Positions 1 through 6,452 of a stretch of 10,189 nt of DNA are shown piece after piece. The notes beneath the pieces are model-generated. The model did no database searches. It had not been told where the DNA came from and was given only the letters and a program-made list of their open reading frames with translations. Position 1 is the first letter of the stretch; the number at the start of each line of letters is the position of its first letter. Source of the stretch: Cyanobacteriota bacterium (lineage in GTDB: Bacteria; Cyanobacteriota; Cyanobacteriia; Phormidesmidales; Phormidesmidaceae); assembly GCA_027592485.1 (NCBI GenBank), contig JAQCKL010000113.1:1-10189 (forward strand). The letters are read 5' to 3'. The translations under genes and the position numbers were made by a program.

Positions 1-382
1 TCCACAGCCCAAGTAGCCCTATCCAACGCGATGGGGCTACTTGGGCATGACTTAGTCTAAACACCAGCCCTAAGGCCTGCAAAAAGCCAATTCGGCTCAT
101 TTCCCGAGCCGTTTGAAGGGTGAAAATCATCCCCGCCAGCACATTAATCATCAACACGGGCAGCAACGCCCCCGGACCGGCGGCCATCATCTGCTCCATC
201 ACCCGATGACGCTGCACCCGGCACCGCAACAGGCGCATGAGCACCTGCCCGCCCAGCACGAAAACCATGAGCAGGTGATATCCCCAGGAACGCACCTGGA
301 GGCCAGGCCGTCGCACCGCAGGGGAATCATTAACATCCCTATCAAAACGATCTGGCGATGTGTCTCGAAAAGGATCGATCAT
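1..382 (-). CDS. mlaE: MlaE-family lipid ABC transporter permease, N-terminal part (runs off the left edge)
   Basis: From the ATG complementary to 380-382 a frame of 127 codons stays open to the window edge. Residues 1-32 are a polar, Arg/Asp-rich N-terminus. Residues 33-56 (WGYHLLMVFVLGGQVLMRLL) are a first hydrophobic helix. Then comes the MlaE-family signature region: VMEQMMAAGPGALLPVLMIN (61-80) followed by VLAGMIFTLQTAREMSRIG (81-99). MlaE permeases, with an MlaF-type ATPase and an MlaD-type MCE protein, move phospholipids between inner and outer membranes. Similarity is convincing to about residue 108. After that the expected 'alaf-cRELAP' stretch appears only as FRLSHAQVAP, just where the hairpin at 7-46 begins, so the gene may be truncated or frameshifted there. 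No clear Shine-Dalgarno precedes the ATG. The frame stays open upstream to about 460, so a GTG or TTG start is possible. Confidence 0.72.
   Translation of the reverse strand, partial: MIDPFRDTSPDRFDRDVNDSPAVRRPGLQVRSWGYHLLMVFVLGGQVLMRLLRCRVQRHRVMEQMMAAGPGALLPVLMINVLAGMIFTLQTAREMSRIGFLQALGLVFRLSHAQVAPSRWIGLLGLW
7..46. repeat. long hairpin (17-bp stem, 6-nt loop)
   Basis: GCCCAAGTAGCCCTATC (7-23) pairs with GATGGGGCTACTTGGGC (30-46), with one G-T wobble and a 6-nt loop (24-29). It lies inside the open frame of the MlaE-like gene, exactly where family similarity fades. No T-run follows on either strand, so it is not a canonical intrinsic terminator, although cyanobacterial terminators often lack one. 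It could instead be a small mobile palindromic repeat. Confidence 0.7.
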
Positions 383-578
383 GGGCGCACTGGCATGAGC
401 AACAGGGTAATGATGTGCTCGCACCTGGCCACAACATTCCAATTGAGGACAGATTGGCAGGGTTCAAGGACCGTTGGGCAATCTACCACATTCGCTCCAA
501 CACAACGGTTCTTGCAGGCTTTATCTATAGCTATGGGACGCCGCCTTTCACGAAAGAGTTGCAAGAACAGAATTAATC

Positions 579-592
579 AGTACACTTGTACT
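579..592. promoter_or_regulatory. LexA-type operator with overlapping -10 hexamer
   Basis: AGTACACTTGTACT is an AGTAC-N4-GTACT palindrome. It fits the consensus reported for cyanobacterial LexA, RGTACNNNDGTWCB, at every position. A TATAGT hexamer at 592-597 on the plus strand abuts it, so a bound repressor would cover the -10 region. I see no good -35 at 17 nt spacing. The downstream gene starts at 738. Confidence 0.5.
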
Positions 593-619
593 ATAGTCTT
601 AGCCACCTTGCGGAGGGCA

Positions 620-666
620 CCTAGGATCGCTCTGATCCTGAGCACAGAAGCCAAGGGGCTCGCAGT
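620..666 (+). repeat. inverted repeat, left copy
   Basis: These 47 bp match the reverse complement of 1696-1742 without gaps at 37 positions. The last 21 bp (646-666) are identical. Weaker similarity, including TGGCGAC at 683-689, continues on the inner side. The two copies bracket the gene at 738-1649. Confidence 0.75.
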
Positions 667-737
667 CTGGTCCTCACTGGACTGGCGACTGCTCTGTCAA
701 CAAATCGCCATCGGTTGCGTTCTTGCAGCAAAATGCC

Positions 738-1649
738 ATGGGAACTCCAGAACTCCACCTCGATTTCAATGCTATTCACCAACGGTTGATTGACCAGAAA
801 ATCCCGTCCTCTGATCAAGAGGCTGGGGCCGTGGACTTACCGTGGGGAGCACCCGCCGACCGGGGTCTCAACCGGCCCGTTGCACCAGCCGAATTAGCCG
901 CAACGGTTGAAGCCCTGCGTCAGCGATCGGCCACGGTTATCCCCACCCAGGATGCGGCCCTAGAGCCCCCGCCCCCGCCCAACCCAGAGCCGTCACCCGA
1001 CTTAGACATGCATCTGCACCGTCTGTATGGGCAAGCCCGGCACATTAATGAACTCGCCCAGGCCCAGGAAGCGGCGCTCCAAACCTTCAAGCGCAGTGTC
1101 GATAGCCTTGCCTGGCACTTACGCCGCCATAATTCACCCTGGACCCTGGAGCAGTTTTGTCGATTGGAGCAGATCGCGATCGCTCGGGTTTTAGAAGATG
1201 CCCAGGGGGCCATGGTCCTGACCCCTACCGCCATCGATCTCTATGAAGACGAACATCATGCGGATCAAACCGCCCATTTGTTGAGAAGCCAAGCCCGTCA
1301 ACCCACGCGGCCTTGGGCGGAGGCCAAACCCTGGTCAACGGTCCTGATTCGAGAGCCGATCGCAGCCCTCGGACATCTCTGGCAGGGCTTAACCGCCACC
1401 CTAGAGCGCCACTCTCGCCTCAGTGCCCTCGATATTGGGGGGTGGTTACTGGGGGGAGTGATTAGCCGCAAATTTTTAGAGCTGACCCTGGCTCCCCTAC
1501 CCAGCCTCTGGCCCCTGTTAATTGGGGGCATTGTCGTCCTCGTGGGGTGGTCGCTGTATCGACTGATCACCAACCCCCGTAGTGATCTGGCCCTGATTGT
1601 GCGCCTCTTACTGGCCCTCTTGGGCCTGGTGCTAGGGGGGCAGCTCTAA
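738..1649 (+). CDS. hypothetical protein with C-terminal membrane segments
   Basis: The protein is 303 aa from the ATG at 738. A TTG at 723 in the same frame would add five residues, but ATG is preferred; neither has a clear Shine-Dalgarno. Residues 1-70 are polar and helix-prone. Residues 77-88 are a Pro-rich linker (EPPPPPNPEPSP). Residues 95-190 are a charged helical region (RLYGQARHINELAQAQEAAL...). The C-terminus has two strong hydrophobic segments (about 258-277 and 285-300) and perhaps a third near 232-250. This suggests a cytoplasmic domain tethered to the membrane by a C-terminal hairpin. I do not recognise the family. The gene contains a HIP1 site (1176) and has the same base composition as its neighbours. 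It is enclosed by an inverted repeat, but nothing in it resembles a transposase. Confidence 0.75.
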   Translation: MGTPELHLDFNAIHQRLIDQKIPSSDQEAGAVDLPWGAPADRGLNRPVAPAELAATVEALRQRSATVIPTQDAALEPPPPPNPEPSPDLDMHLHRLYGQARHINELAQAQEAALQTFKRSVDSLAWHLRRHNSPWTLEQFCRLEQIAIARVLEDAQGAMVLTPTAIDLYEDEHHADQTAHLLRSQARQPTRPWAEAKPWSTVLIREPIAALGHLWQGLTATLERHSRLSALDIGGWLLGGVISRKFLELTLAPLPSLWPLLIGGIVVLVGWSLYRLITNPRSDLALIVRLLLALLGLVLGGQL

Positions 1650-1695
1650 CGGCCCGATATTGCGCTTATCGCCGTCGCCAATGAGCTCCGACAAA

Positions 1696-1742
1696 ACTGC
1701 GAGCCCCTTGGCTTCTCCTCAAATCATCCGCGCCATCCTAGG
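1696..1742 (-). repeat. inverted repeat, right copy
   Basis: This is the reverse-complement partner of 620-666, with a perfect 21-bp core at 1696-1716. It lies in the 158-nt gap after the 738-1649 gene. The inner-side similarity resumes with GTCGCCA at 1674-1680. Confidence 0.75.
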
Positions 1743-1792
1743 GGTCCTAAGTAAAGGGGCCAGCGCGATCAACCCAACGTGATTCACCCCAA

Positions 1793-1800
1793 AAGGAGGA
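1793..1800 (+). promoter_or_regulatory. strong Shine-Dalgarno for the 1808 gene
   Basis: AAGGAGGA lies 7 nt before the ATG at 1808 and is near-perfectly complementary to the 16S 3' end. It fixes this start codon and is the strongest ribosome-binding site in the plus-strand block. Confidence 0.85.
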
Positions 1801-1807
1801 CATATCC

Positions 1808-2251
1808 ATGGTTTCCACTCAGGCTCAATCCGCCTCTCCACAACCCTCTCAGCCCCCCTTACCCCCCGCTTCCATGGGCAGAACCGTATTGGCCGTTGGT
1901 CTAATTGCCGGTCTGGGCCTATTGCTGGCAGACTTGCCCAATTTACGCGCCTGGCTACCGGGAAGAGCGACGGCCCAAACCCATCCCAATAGCTGTAAAG
2001 CCTTTGTGCAAACCGAAGCCACCCTGTCCCGTGAGCAACTGGCCCAGTTGCTCACCATCCCTGAGCGCGACTCTAAAGCCCGCGTCCGGCAGGTGGTGGC
2101 GGAACCCTACTGCACCCTAGCCTCCCTGCAAGTGAGATCGGGGGTCGAGGCGGAGCGCGAGGCTTATCCCCTAGCGTTCGACCCCAAAACACAACTGGTC
2201 ATCCTGTACGAAAACGATGAGTACGCTGGTTATCGCTTTAATTTCGAATAG
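1808..2251 (+). CDS. small membrane-anchored hypothetical protein
   Basis: The protein is 147 aa. Residues 1-23 are Ser/Pro/Gln-rich. Residues 25-43 (RTVLAVGLIAGLGLLLADL) form one membrane segment or uncleaved signal anchor. The remainder is a compact soluble domain with two cysteines (in NSCKAF and PYCTLAS). It ends in YPLAFDPKTQLVILYENDEYAGYRFNFE, a C-terminal pattern I associate from memory with a conserved cyanobacterial family of unknown function. The domain probably faces the periplasm or lumen, where its two cysteines could form a disulfide. This is the first gene of a likely operon: its 3' end overlaps the start of the next gene by 35 nt, which suggests translational coupling. I cannot assign a function. 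Confidence 0.85.
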   Translation: MVSTQAQSASPQPSQPPLPPASMGRTVLAVGLIAGLGLLLADLPNLRAWLPGRATAQTHPNSCKAFVQTEATLSREQLAQLLTIPERDSKARVRQVVAEPYCTLASLQVRSGVEAEREAYPLAFDPKTQLVILYENDEYAGYRFNFE

Positions 2252-2735
2252 CCGCTGGCGGTCCCGTATTCGCCCCCCCTGGCGGCGAGTGGGGTTGCTC
2301 GGCCTGTGGGCGCTGCTGGCCTTGATCAGTGGTTGCCGTCAGTCGGCGATCGCCACCCCCCGCCAGATTATTGTGCAGCAGACTTGGGAACTGGAGCCCG
2401 GCCAGCAAATCTCAGGGTTTCGGGTGGTGGCCAGCCTGGGGGATATCACAATCGACACCCGAGGCCATCCCATCTACGCCCCCTTTGCTGGGGAAGTGGA
2501 ATTGTCAGCCCTGGGCAATGACTGTATTTTCTTTTCCTCGCCAGAGGTGCCCGCCTACCTGTTTCGCTATTGCGGGGTACGCCGTCCCCACCTCGGTCCG
2601 ATCACCCTCGGCAGCCGGATGGGATCCGCCCGCTTTCTACATTTTTCGACCCTGCGGCGTCAGCCCGATGGCACCTGGACCATTGTCGAACCCTCCCGCC
2701 ATGTCTTGGAGCGATCGCTACGCATCTATCCCTAA
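2217..2735 (+). CDS. putative lipoprotein with degenerate LytM/M23-like domain
   Basis: The protein is 172 aa. An Arg-rich n-region is followed by a hydrophobic core (GLLGLWALLAL, residues 26-36) and a lipobox LISGC, with Cys40 as the predicted lipidated residue. The mature part, about 132 aa, is beta-rich. HPIYAPFAGEVELSALGNDC (84-103) and the later GPITLGSRMG resemble the glycine-turn beta sandwich of M23/LytM peptidases, where 'apadGtV' and 'v..Gq.iG' recur. The zinc-binding His and Asp residues of active M23 enzymes are not evident, so catalysis is unlikely. The M23 comparison is my inference. The ATG at 2217 lies inside the upstream gene. A GTG in the ARRV-GLLG stretch would remove the positive n-region, so I keep 2217. 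Confidence 0.75.
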   Translation: MSTLVIALISNSRWRSRIRPPWRRVGLLGLWALLALISGCRQSAIATPRQIIVQQTWELEPGQQISGFRVVASLGDITIDTRGHPIYAPFAGEVELSALGNDCIFFSSPEVPAYLFRYCGVRRPHLGPITLGSRMGSARFLHFSTLRRQPDGTWTIVEPSRHVLERSLRIYP

Positions 2736-2784
2736 AGCCTGACCCGACTTCTACCGTTGTCCCCACCGTTCCCTAGAAGACGTT

Positions 2785-4206
2785 ATGCAGACCTCCCCCA
2801 CGCTGCTCACCGCTAGCACCCTTGCCCTCAGCCTCGGCCTAGCTGCGGTTGCCCAAGCCCAAGAAACCGTTGCCCTCAGTTTCGAGCTGGAGCCCAGTCC
2901 CACCAGCGAGAGCCAAGCAACCGATCCGGCACCGTCATCAGCGCTGGCAGCATTGCCCCCTGCCAATATAGCCCCCCTGCCGATTCCGCCCGAGGCCACC
3001 CGCCCCCCCTTGGGCAATACCCAAAGCGCCCCCTCGCCCCAAGGCAACTATGGTGGGGGTGATGCCCTCGCCTTAGCATCCAGTGCAGATAGTGAGGTAT
3101 CGAGTCTGCCCGCACCGCCGACTCTCCGGACCACGGCCTTGACCTCAGCATCCTTAGGATCGGCGACCCTGGCGGAACCGGACCTCACCCCGCTCCACCT
3201 CCCAGAACCGATCGATATCGCCGTTAATTTTGACCTAGATCCCCAAGCGCCTCCAGAGGCAGTCGTCCTAGCCGCCGCCACGGAAGCGGCCTTGGACCTA
3301 ACACCGCTCTTTGCCGGTGGCGCGGAATCCCTAGTGGCGCGGGCTGTGGGCAGCGCCGAAGGCACCCGCACCCCCGACGGCCAAAGAACCCCGGCCTATT
3401 TTGGCCATACCGATCCAGGCAATGCCGTCTGGAATTTAGGATCGTTTTCGTATCAGCATGGGGCCAGCTCCCCCGTCGAAGCGGATCAAAAACAACTCCA
3501 GCGATTGCGCTCCCAAGCCGAACAACTCCAGGAGAAAGCGGCGGCCCATGATCTAGAGCTGTCAGAGGTGGCCCTGCTCAATGGCATTGACTTAGCCAAT
3601 CAAGCCCCCATGGCCGCCTTAGATCGCTGGGGATACATCGAGCGACTGGCCCAGGCCCAGCAGTCGGGTTTACCCGAAGAGGAAGCGATTGTGTGGGCAC
3701 GCACTCGCGCCTTCCTCGATCCCGATACGCAACGGTGGAATGCCCCTGGACTAGGGAATACCATTGGCGGCATTAGTGCGGATCAAACCCGTCGGGTTAG
3801 GGCGATCGCCCGCGCCATCGAAGCCAACCCAGTCAATGCCGCCATCCCATTGGCCCCTAAACCCGTCCCAGCGTCTCCCACCCGCCCCGAGCCCATTGAC
3901 AGTGCTCTAAACTTCACACCCCCCAGTTTTCCGACCCTCGTTACCGACCAGGTCTCGCCCGCCCAGACCGATCCGATCCTATCTACCGCTACCCGCGTCC
4001 TCGCCCAACCCCAGGAGCAAGCACTTAATCCCCAAGCACCGACAGCGAGTGCTGGGAACAACCCCATAGGTGCCATCCCAACGACCCAGGTGTATCTCCC
4101 CGCCGCCTCTACCGCGACAAACACTGATGCCATCCAGAAAAAAATTGATCCAAAACCCTTAGAACAGCCCTTAGAGAGCGCGCCCGCAGCGATTGAGCAG
4201 CCTTAG
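2785..4206 (+). CDS. large secreted Pro/Ala-rich protein of unknown function
   Basis: The protein is 473 aa. A signal peptide (residues 1-25) ends in AVAQA with likely cleavage before Gln26. Residues 38-205 are low-complexity and rich in Pro, Ala, Ser and Leu. The only well-ordered region is about 203-347. It begins PAYFGHTDPGNAVWNLGSFS, has a charged helical stretch (EADQKQLQRLRSQAEQLQEK) and ends with IVWARTRAFLDPDTQRWNAP and GLGN. That block looks like a conserved cyanobacterial domain, but I cannot name its activity. Residues 350-473 are again Pro/Thr/Ala-rich. A short motif recurs three times: ALSFELEP (30-37), AVNFDLDP (146-153) and ALNFTPPS (375-382). The last two are preceded by EPID. 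The gene follows the lipoprotein gene by 49 nt and is probably in its operon. Confidence 0.8.
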   Translation: MQTSPTLLTASTLALSLGLAAVAQAQETVALSFELEPSPTSESQATDPAPSSALAALPPANIAPLPIPPEATRPPLGNTQSAPSPQGNYGGGDALALASSADSEVSSLPAPPTLRTTALTSASLGSATLAEPDLTPLHLPEPIDIAVNFDLDPQAPPEAVVLAAATEAALDLTPLFAGGAESLVARAVGSAEGTRTPDGQRTPAYFGHTDPGNAVWNLGSFSYQHGASSPVEADQKQLQRLRSQAEQLQEKAAAHDLELSEVALLNGIDLANQAPMAALDRWGYIERLAQAQQSGLPEEEAIVWARTRAFLDPDTQRWNAPGLGNTIGGISADQTRRVRAIARAIEANPVNAAIPLAPKPVPASPTRPEPIDSALNFTPPSFPTLVTDQVSPAQTDPILSTATRVLAQPQEQALNPQAPTASAGNNPIGAIPTTQVYLPAASTATNTDAIQKKIDPKPLEQPLESAPAAIEQP

Positions 4207-4248
4207 GGGGCCGCAATCAAAAACATCCCAGACCCACAGGTCACCGAT

Positions 4249-4272
4249 GTAGGGGCGCAAGCCTTGCACCCT
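4249..4272. repeat. imperfect palindrome, possible terminator of the upstream operon
   Basis: AGGGGCGCAAG (4251-4261) faces CTTGCACCCT (4263-4272). The arms would pair with one bulge. Palindromes of the AGGGGCGCAAG type are common dispersed intergenic repeats in cyanobacteria. It lies 45 nt after the stop at 4206. No T-run follows. Confidence 0.35.
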
Positions 4273-4351
4273 GATTGGTTGCCCCGCAAACCCCTTCAGC
4301 TAGGGCTGCCAGCGACCGCCAGACTCGCACCATGGACGCAAGTGAAAATAG

Positions 4352-4385
4352 CAAGCTAAAGTAGGAACGACTATGAATTAGCTTG
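4352..4385. promoter_or_regulatory. inverted repeat upstream of perR, possible operator
   Basis: CAAGCTAA (4352-4359) and TTAGCTTG (4378-4385) are perfect 8-bp inverted arms separated by 18 nt. A TATGAA hexamer (4372-4377) between them could be a -10 element. The right arm ends 6 nt before the ATG at 4392. The position suits autoregulation of perR or a 5' leader hairpin, but the sequence does not obviously match a Fur or PerR box. Confidence 0.35.
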
Positions 4386-4391
4386 AAGCCT

Positions 4392-4850
4392 ATGTTGAGC
4401 GATGGCCTTGTCACACCACCCGTTGCGTCTTTGGAGGATGCGATCGCCCGCTGCCAATCCCTAGGGATGCGCCTCAGTCGGCAGCGGCGGTATATCTTAA
4501 CGCTGCTTTGGGAGGCCAAGGAGCACCTATCAGCTCGCGAGATTTATGACCGCCTCAATCACCAAGGTTGTGAAATCGGCCACACGTCGGTGTATCAAAA
4601 TCTAGATGCCCTTTCTGAGCAGGGCATTATCGAATGCCTGGAGCGTTCTGACGGGTGTCTCTATGGTCACATTAGTGAGTCCCACAGCCATGTCACCTGT
4701 GTGGACACGAATCAAATTATCGATGTCCAGATCGCGCTGCCAAAGGCTCTGATTGAAGCGATTGAAGTAGAAACGGGAGTGACGATTACAGGTTATCAGG
4801 TTAATTTTTACGGGACAAAGTCGGAAACACCGTCGGGTTGTAACCCTTAG
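4392..4850 (+). CDS. perR: PerR/FurC-type peroxide-responsive Fur-family repressor
   Basis: The protein is 152 aa from the ATG at 4392. A TTG at 4383 would add three residues but sits inside an inverted-repeat arm. Residues 13-83 form the winged-helix DNA-binding domain (SLEDAIARCQSLGMRLSRQR, then HLSAREIYDRLNHQG and the recognition region HTSVYQNLDALSEQGIIE). Residues 84-140 form the dimerisation and metal-sensing domain with SHSHVTC. The whole pattern closely resembles FurC/PerR of Anabaena as I remember it. His45, His98, His100 and Asp111 are positioned like His37, His91, His93 and Asp104 of Bacillus PerR. The position of Bacillus Asp85 appears to be Gly. Only one Cys (103) remains where a CxxC structural zinc pair is usual, and no C-terminal CxxC exists. 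Such proteins repress peroxide-defence genes until a metal-site His is oxidised. Confidence 0.9.
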   Translation: MLSDGLVTPPVASLEDAIARCQSLGMRLSRQRRYILTLLWEAKEHLSAREIYDRLNHQGCEIGHTSVYQNLDALSEQGIIECLERSDGCLYGHISESHSHVTCVDTNQIIDVQIALPKALIEAIEVETGVTITGYQVNFYGTKSETPSGCNP

Positions 4851-4921
4851 TTATCGACAACGTCACGGGTGAACATCACCAGAATTGTTCCGAATACCAT
4901 TGCAGCGATCGCTAAATCCAT
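4847..4921 (-). CDS. 24-residue hydrophobic mini-protein (candidate)
   Basis: The ATG complementary to 4919-4921 opens MDLAIAAMVFGTILVMF followed by TRDVVDN and a TAA stop. GAGGGG on the minus strand (4930-4935) is a Shine-Dalgarno 8 nt before the ATG. Residues 3-17 would make one short membrane helix with an acidic C-terminal tail, like the small single-helix subunits of photosynthetic and respiratory complexes, though it matches none that I know. The frame is convergent with perR and overlaps its stop codon by 4 nt. It contains a HIP1 site (4905). Its tiny length means chance is a real alternative. Confidence 0.35.
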   Translation of the reverse strand: MDLAIAAMVFGTILVMFTRDVVDN

Positions 4922-5039
4922 TTTGCCTACCCCTCAGGTTCAGATACTCATTTATTGCGGGACACAGCGATAAGCCGATTTCAAGCCCCGCTTTTACAGT
5001 ACCCGATCCCTAAAGGATGTAACGATCCAGGGCCGGTTA

Positions 5040-6185
5040 TCAAGATCTGATCTGGATCGGCATGACCAAATAGGTCATCTGCAACGCCCCCAAAGGCACC
5101 AGGATCGATGGGCTGGTGGCCGCATTGAACTTCATTTGCACCTCCGTCGTGCCCACCGCCTTGAGGCCATCCTGCAGGTAGCGCACGTTAAAAGCAATCT
5201 CTAAGGACTCGCCACTGACTTGGGCTGGCATCACCTCGCGGCCACTGCCCACCTCTTGGGCCTCTACCGATAGGGCCAGGGTCTGAGCTTCGGCATCCAG
5301 GGTGAGTTTCACAATATTGTTTTTTTGATCCGCCAAGACGGCAATCCGCTCTAGGGCATCTATAAACAACTTCCGATCCACCGTGGTCTGACGCTCAAAC
5401 TGCTGGGGCATCAGTTGGCGATAGTTGGGATACTGCCCCTCTAAGAGGCGCGTGGTCAAGCGCTGCTCCCCGAGGGCAAAGACCACCTGAATGGCATCAA
5501 AGCTGAGGGTGACCGGATCCGAAGAGACATGGGCTTGCAGCATCTTCTCCAGTTCCCGCAGGGCTTTGGCAGGCACCGTCACATTCATGGCGGTGGCATC
5601 CGCTTGATCCCTTTCCGTCGCCCCCTCATCGATGGTCTTGACCACCGCCAAGCGGTGACCATCCGTCGCCGCAAACTCTAAGGTGTCGGCATCGGCCAAC
5701 AAATGGACCCCGGTCAAAACCTGCTTGGTCTCATCGCCACTGGTGGCAAACAAGGCCCCTCGCAAGCCCTCCAACAGGATTTCTGCCGAAAGTTGTACCA
5801 CTTGCCCAACGGTCACCTCTGGCAAGTGGGGATAATCTTCTGCACTCAAGCCTCGCACCTGATAATTGCCGCAAGACGAGGTTAGGGTAACGGCGGTGTC
5901 TTCTTCCATCTCCTCCACAGCAATGTCTTCTGCCGGGAGGCGGGCAATGATGTTTTCGAGGAGCTTCGCCGGCAAGGTCAGTTCCCCAGAGGATTCTACG
6001 GCGGCAGTAAAGACGGTTTTGATCCCCAAGGTTTCGTCAAACCCAATCAGGGTAACGGTTTGCTGGTCTTGATCGGCTTTGAGCAGGACATTACTCAAGA
6101 TCGGCTTGCTGGGCCGGGCCGGTACCGCTCGACTGACTAAGGAGAGATGGGTATTGAGGGCGTTTTGGGAGCAGACAAATTTCAT
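5040..6185 (-). CDS. dnaN: DNA polymerase III beta subunit (sliding clamp)
   Basis: The protein is 381 aa from the ATG complementary to 6183-6185, giving MKFVCSQNALNTHLSLVSRA, the normal N-terminus of DnaN. An upstream in-frame ATG at 6209 would add eight atypical residues. The length matches a three-domain clamp. The first domain carries PSKPILSNVLLKAD, the second the AEDYPHLPEV and FATSGDETKQVLTGVHL stretches. The third ends LGALQMTYLVMPIQIRS, where the 'MP' strand lines the hydrophobic pocket that binds polymerase and other clamp clients. DnaN dimerises into a ring around DNA and tethers Pol III for processive synthesis. It is transcribed leftward from the origin-like region, the same way its replication fork would travel. 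No strong Shine-Dalgarno is visible. Confidence 0.97.
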   Translation of the reverse strand: MKFVCSQNALNTHLSLVSRAVPARPSKPILSNVLLKADQDQQTVTLIGFDETLGIKTVFTAAVESSGELTLPAKLLENIIARLPAEDIAVEEMEEDTAVTLTSSCGNYQVRGLSAEDYPHLPEVTVGQVVQLSAEILLEGLRGALFATSGDETKQVLTGVHLLADADTLEFAATDGHRLAVVKTIDEGATERDQADATAMNVTVPAKALRELEKMLQAHVSSDPVTLSFDAIQVVFALGEQRLTTRLLEGQYPNYRQLMPQQFERQTTVDRKLFIDALERIAVLADQKNNIVKLTLDAEAQTLALSVEAQEVGSGREVMPAQVSGESLEIAFNVRYLQDGLKAVGTTEVQMKFNAATSPSILVPLGALQMTYLVMPIQIRS

Positions 6186-6370
6186 AGGAGAACCGATCAG
6201 GGGATTCAACCAAGGTTACCGTTCAGACCCACCTAAACCCGGCACAGACCAGGACATGGAGTGGGATGCCAATCCTATCATCCTGGTTTTTCCCCTAGAT
6301 TTCAGTCGGTCTATGGAAGAACTAAAAGAAAAAGATCTCTTGTAGTCGTTTTAGTAGAGCATGGGGAAAG

Positions 6371-6379
6371 TGTGGATAA
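6371..6379 (-). promoter_or_regulatory. DnaA box (TTATCCACA, perfect)
   Basis: TGTGGATAA on the plus strand is the exact reverse complement of the classic box. It is the outermost box on the dnaN side. Confidence 0.85.
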
Positions 6380-6423
6380 AGTGGGGATCGCCCTGGGAAT
6401 AAGCCTTTTTGCTTTGGAGGTGT

Positions 6424-6432
6424 TGTGGATAA
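6424..6432 (-). promoter_or_regulatory. DnaA box (TTATCCACA, perfect)
   Basis: A second exact copy on the minus strand, 53 bp from the first (about five helical turns). Confidence 0.85.
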
Positions 6433-6434
6433 CC

Positions 6435-6443
6435 TGTGGAAAG
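6435..6443 (-). promoter_or_regulatory. DnaA box (CTTTCCACA, one mismatch)
   Basis: TGTGGAAAG on the plus strand starts 11 bp from the preceding box, one helical turn. That spacing allows two DnaA monomers to sit on the same face. Confidence 0.65.
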
Positions 6444-6452
6444 AATCTGGGT

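Larger units (their letters stand above)
383..737. other. intergenic region between divergent mlaE-like gene and the next plus-strand gene
   Basis: I see no convincing gene here. Short frames on both strands exist, but none has recognisable family features. The region holds a LexA-type palindrome (579-592), a TATAGT hexamer overlapping it, and the left copy of an inverted repeat (620-666). It should carry promoters for both divergent genes. Confidence 0.6.

Noticed and set aside
358..576. 72-codon plus-strand frame and the opposing 61-codon minus-strand frame (379-564)
   Set aside because: Neither has a Shine-Dalgarno, recognisable motif or plausible composition. The region reads better as a divergent promoter segment.
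113..793. 226-codon plus-strand open frame
   Set aside because: It is antisense to the MlaE-like gene over its first 270 nt and is His/Pro/Arg-rich with no family features. It is a shadow of the minus-strand coding bias.
738..1649. Insertion sequence, because of the flanking inverted repeats
   Set aside because: The enclosed protein has a Pro-rich linker and C-terminal membrane helices, with no transposase motifs. The repeats are retained as a finding without an IS call.
2751..4133. Minus-strand frames of 91-116 codons opposite the secreted-protein gene
   Set aside because: They are antisense shadows created by GC-rich codon bias. The plus-strand gene has a signal peptide and a conserved-looking domain.
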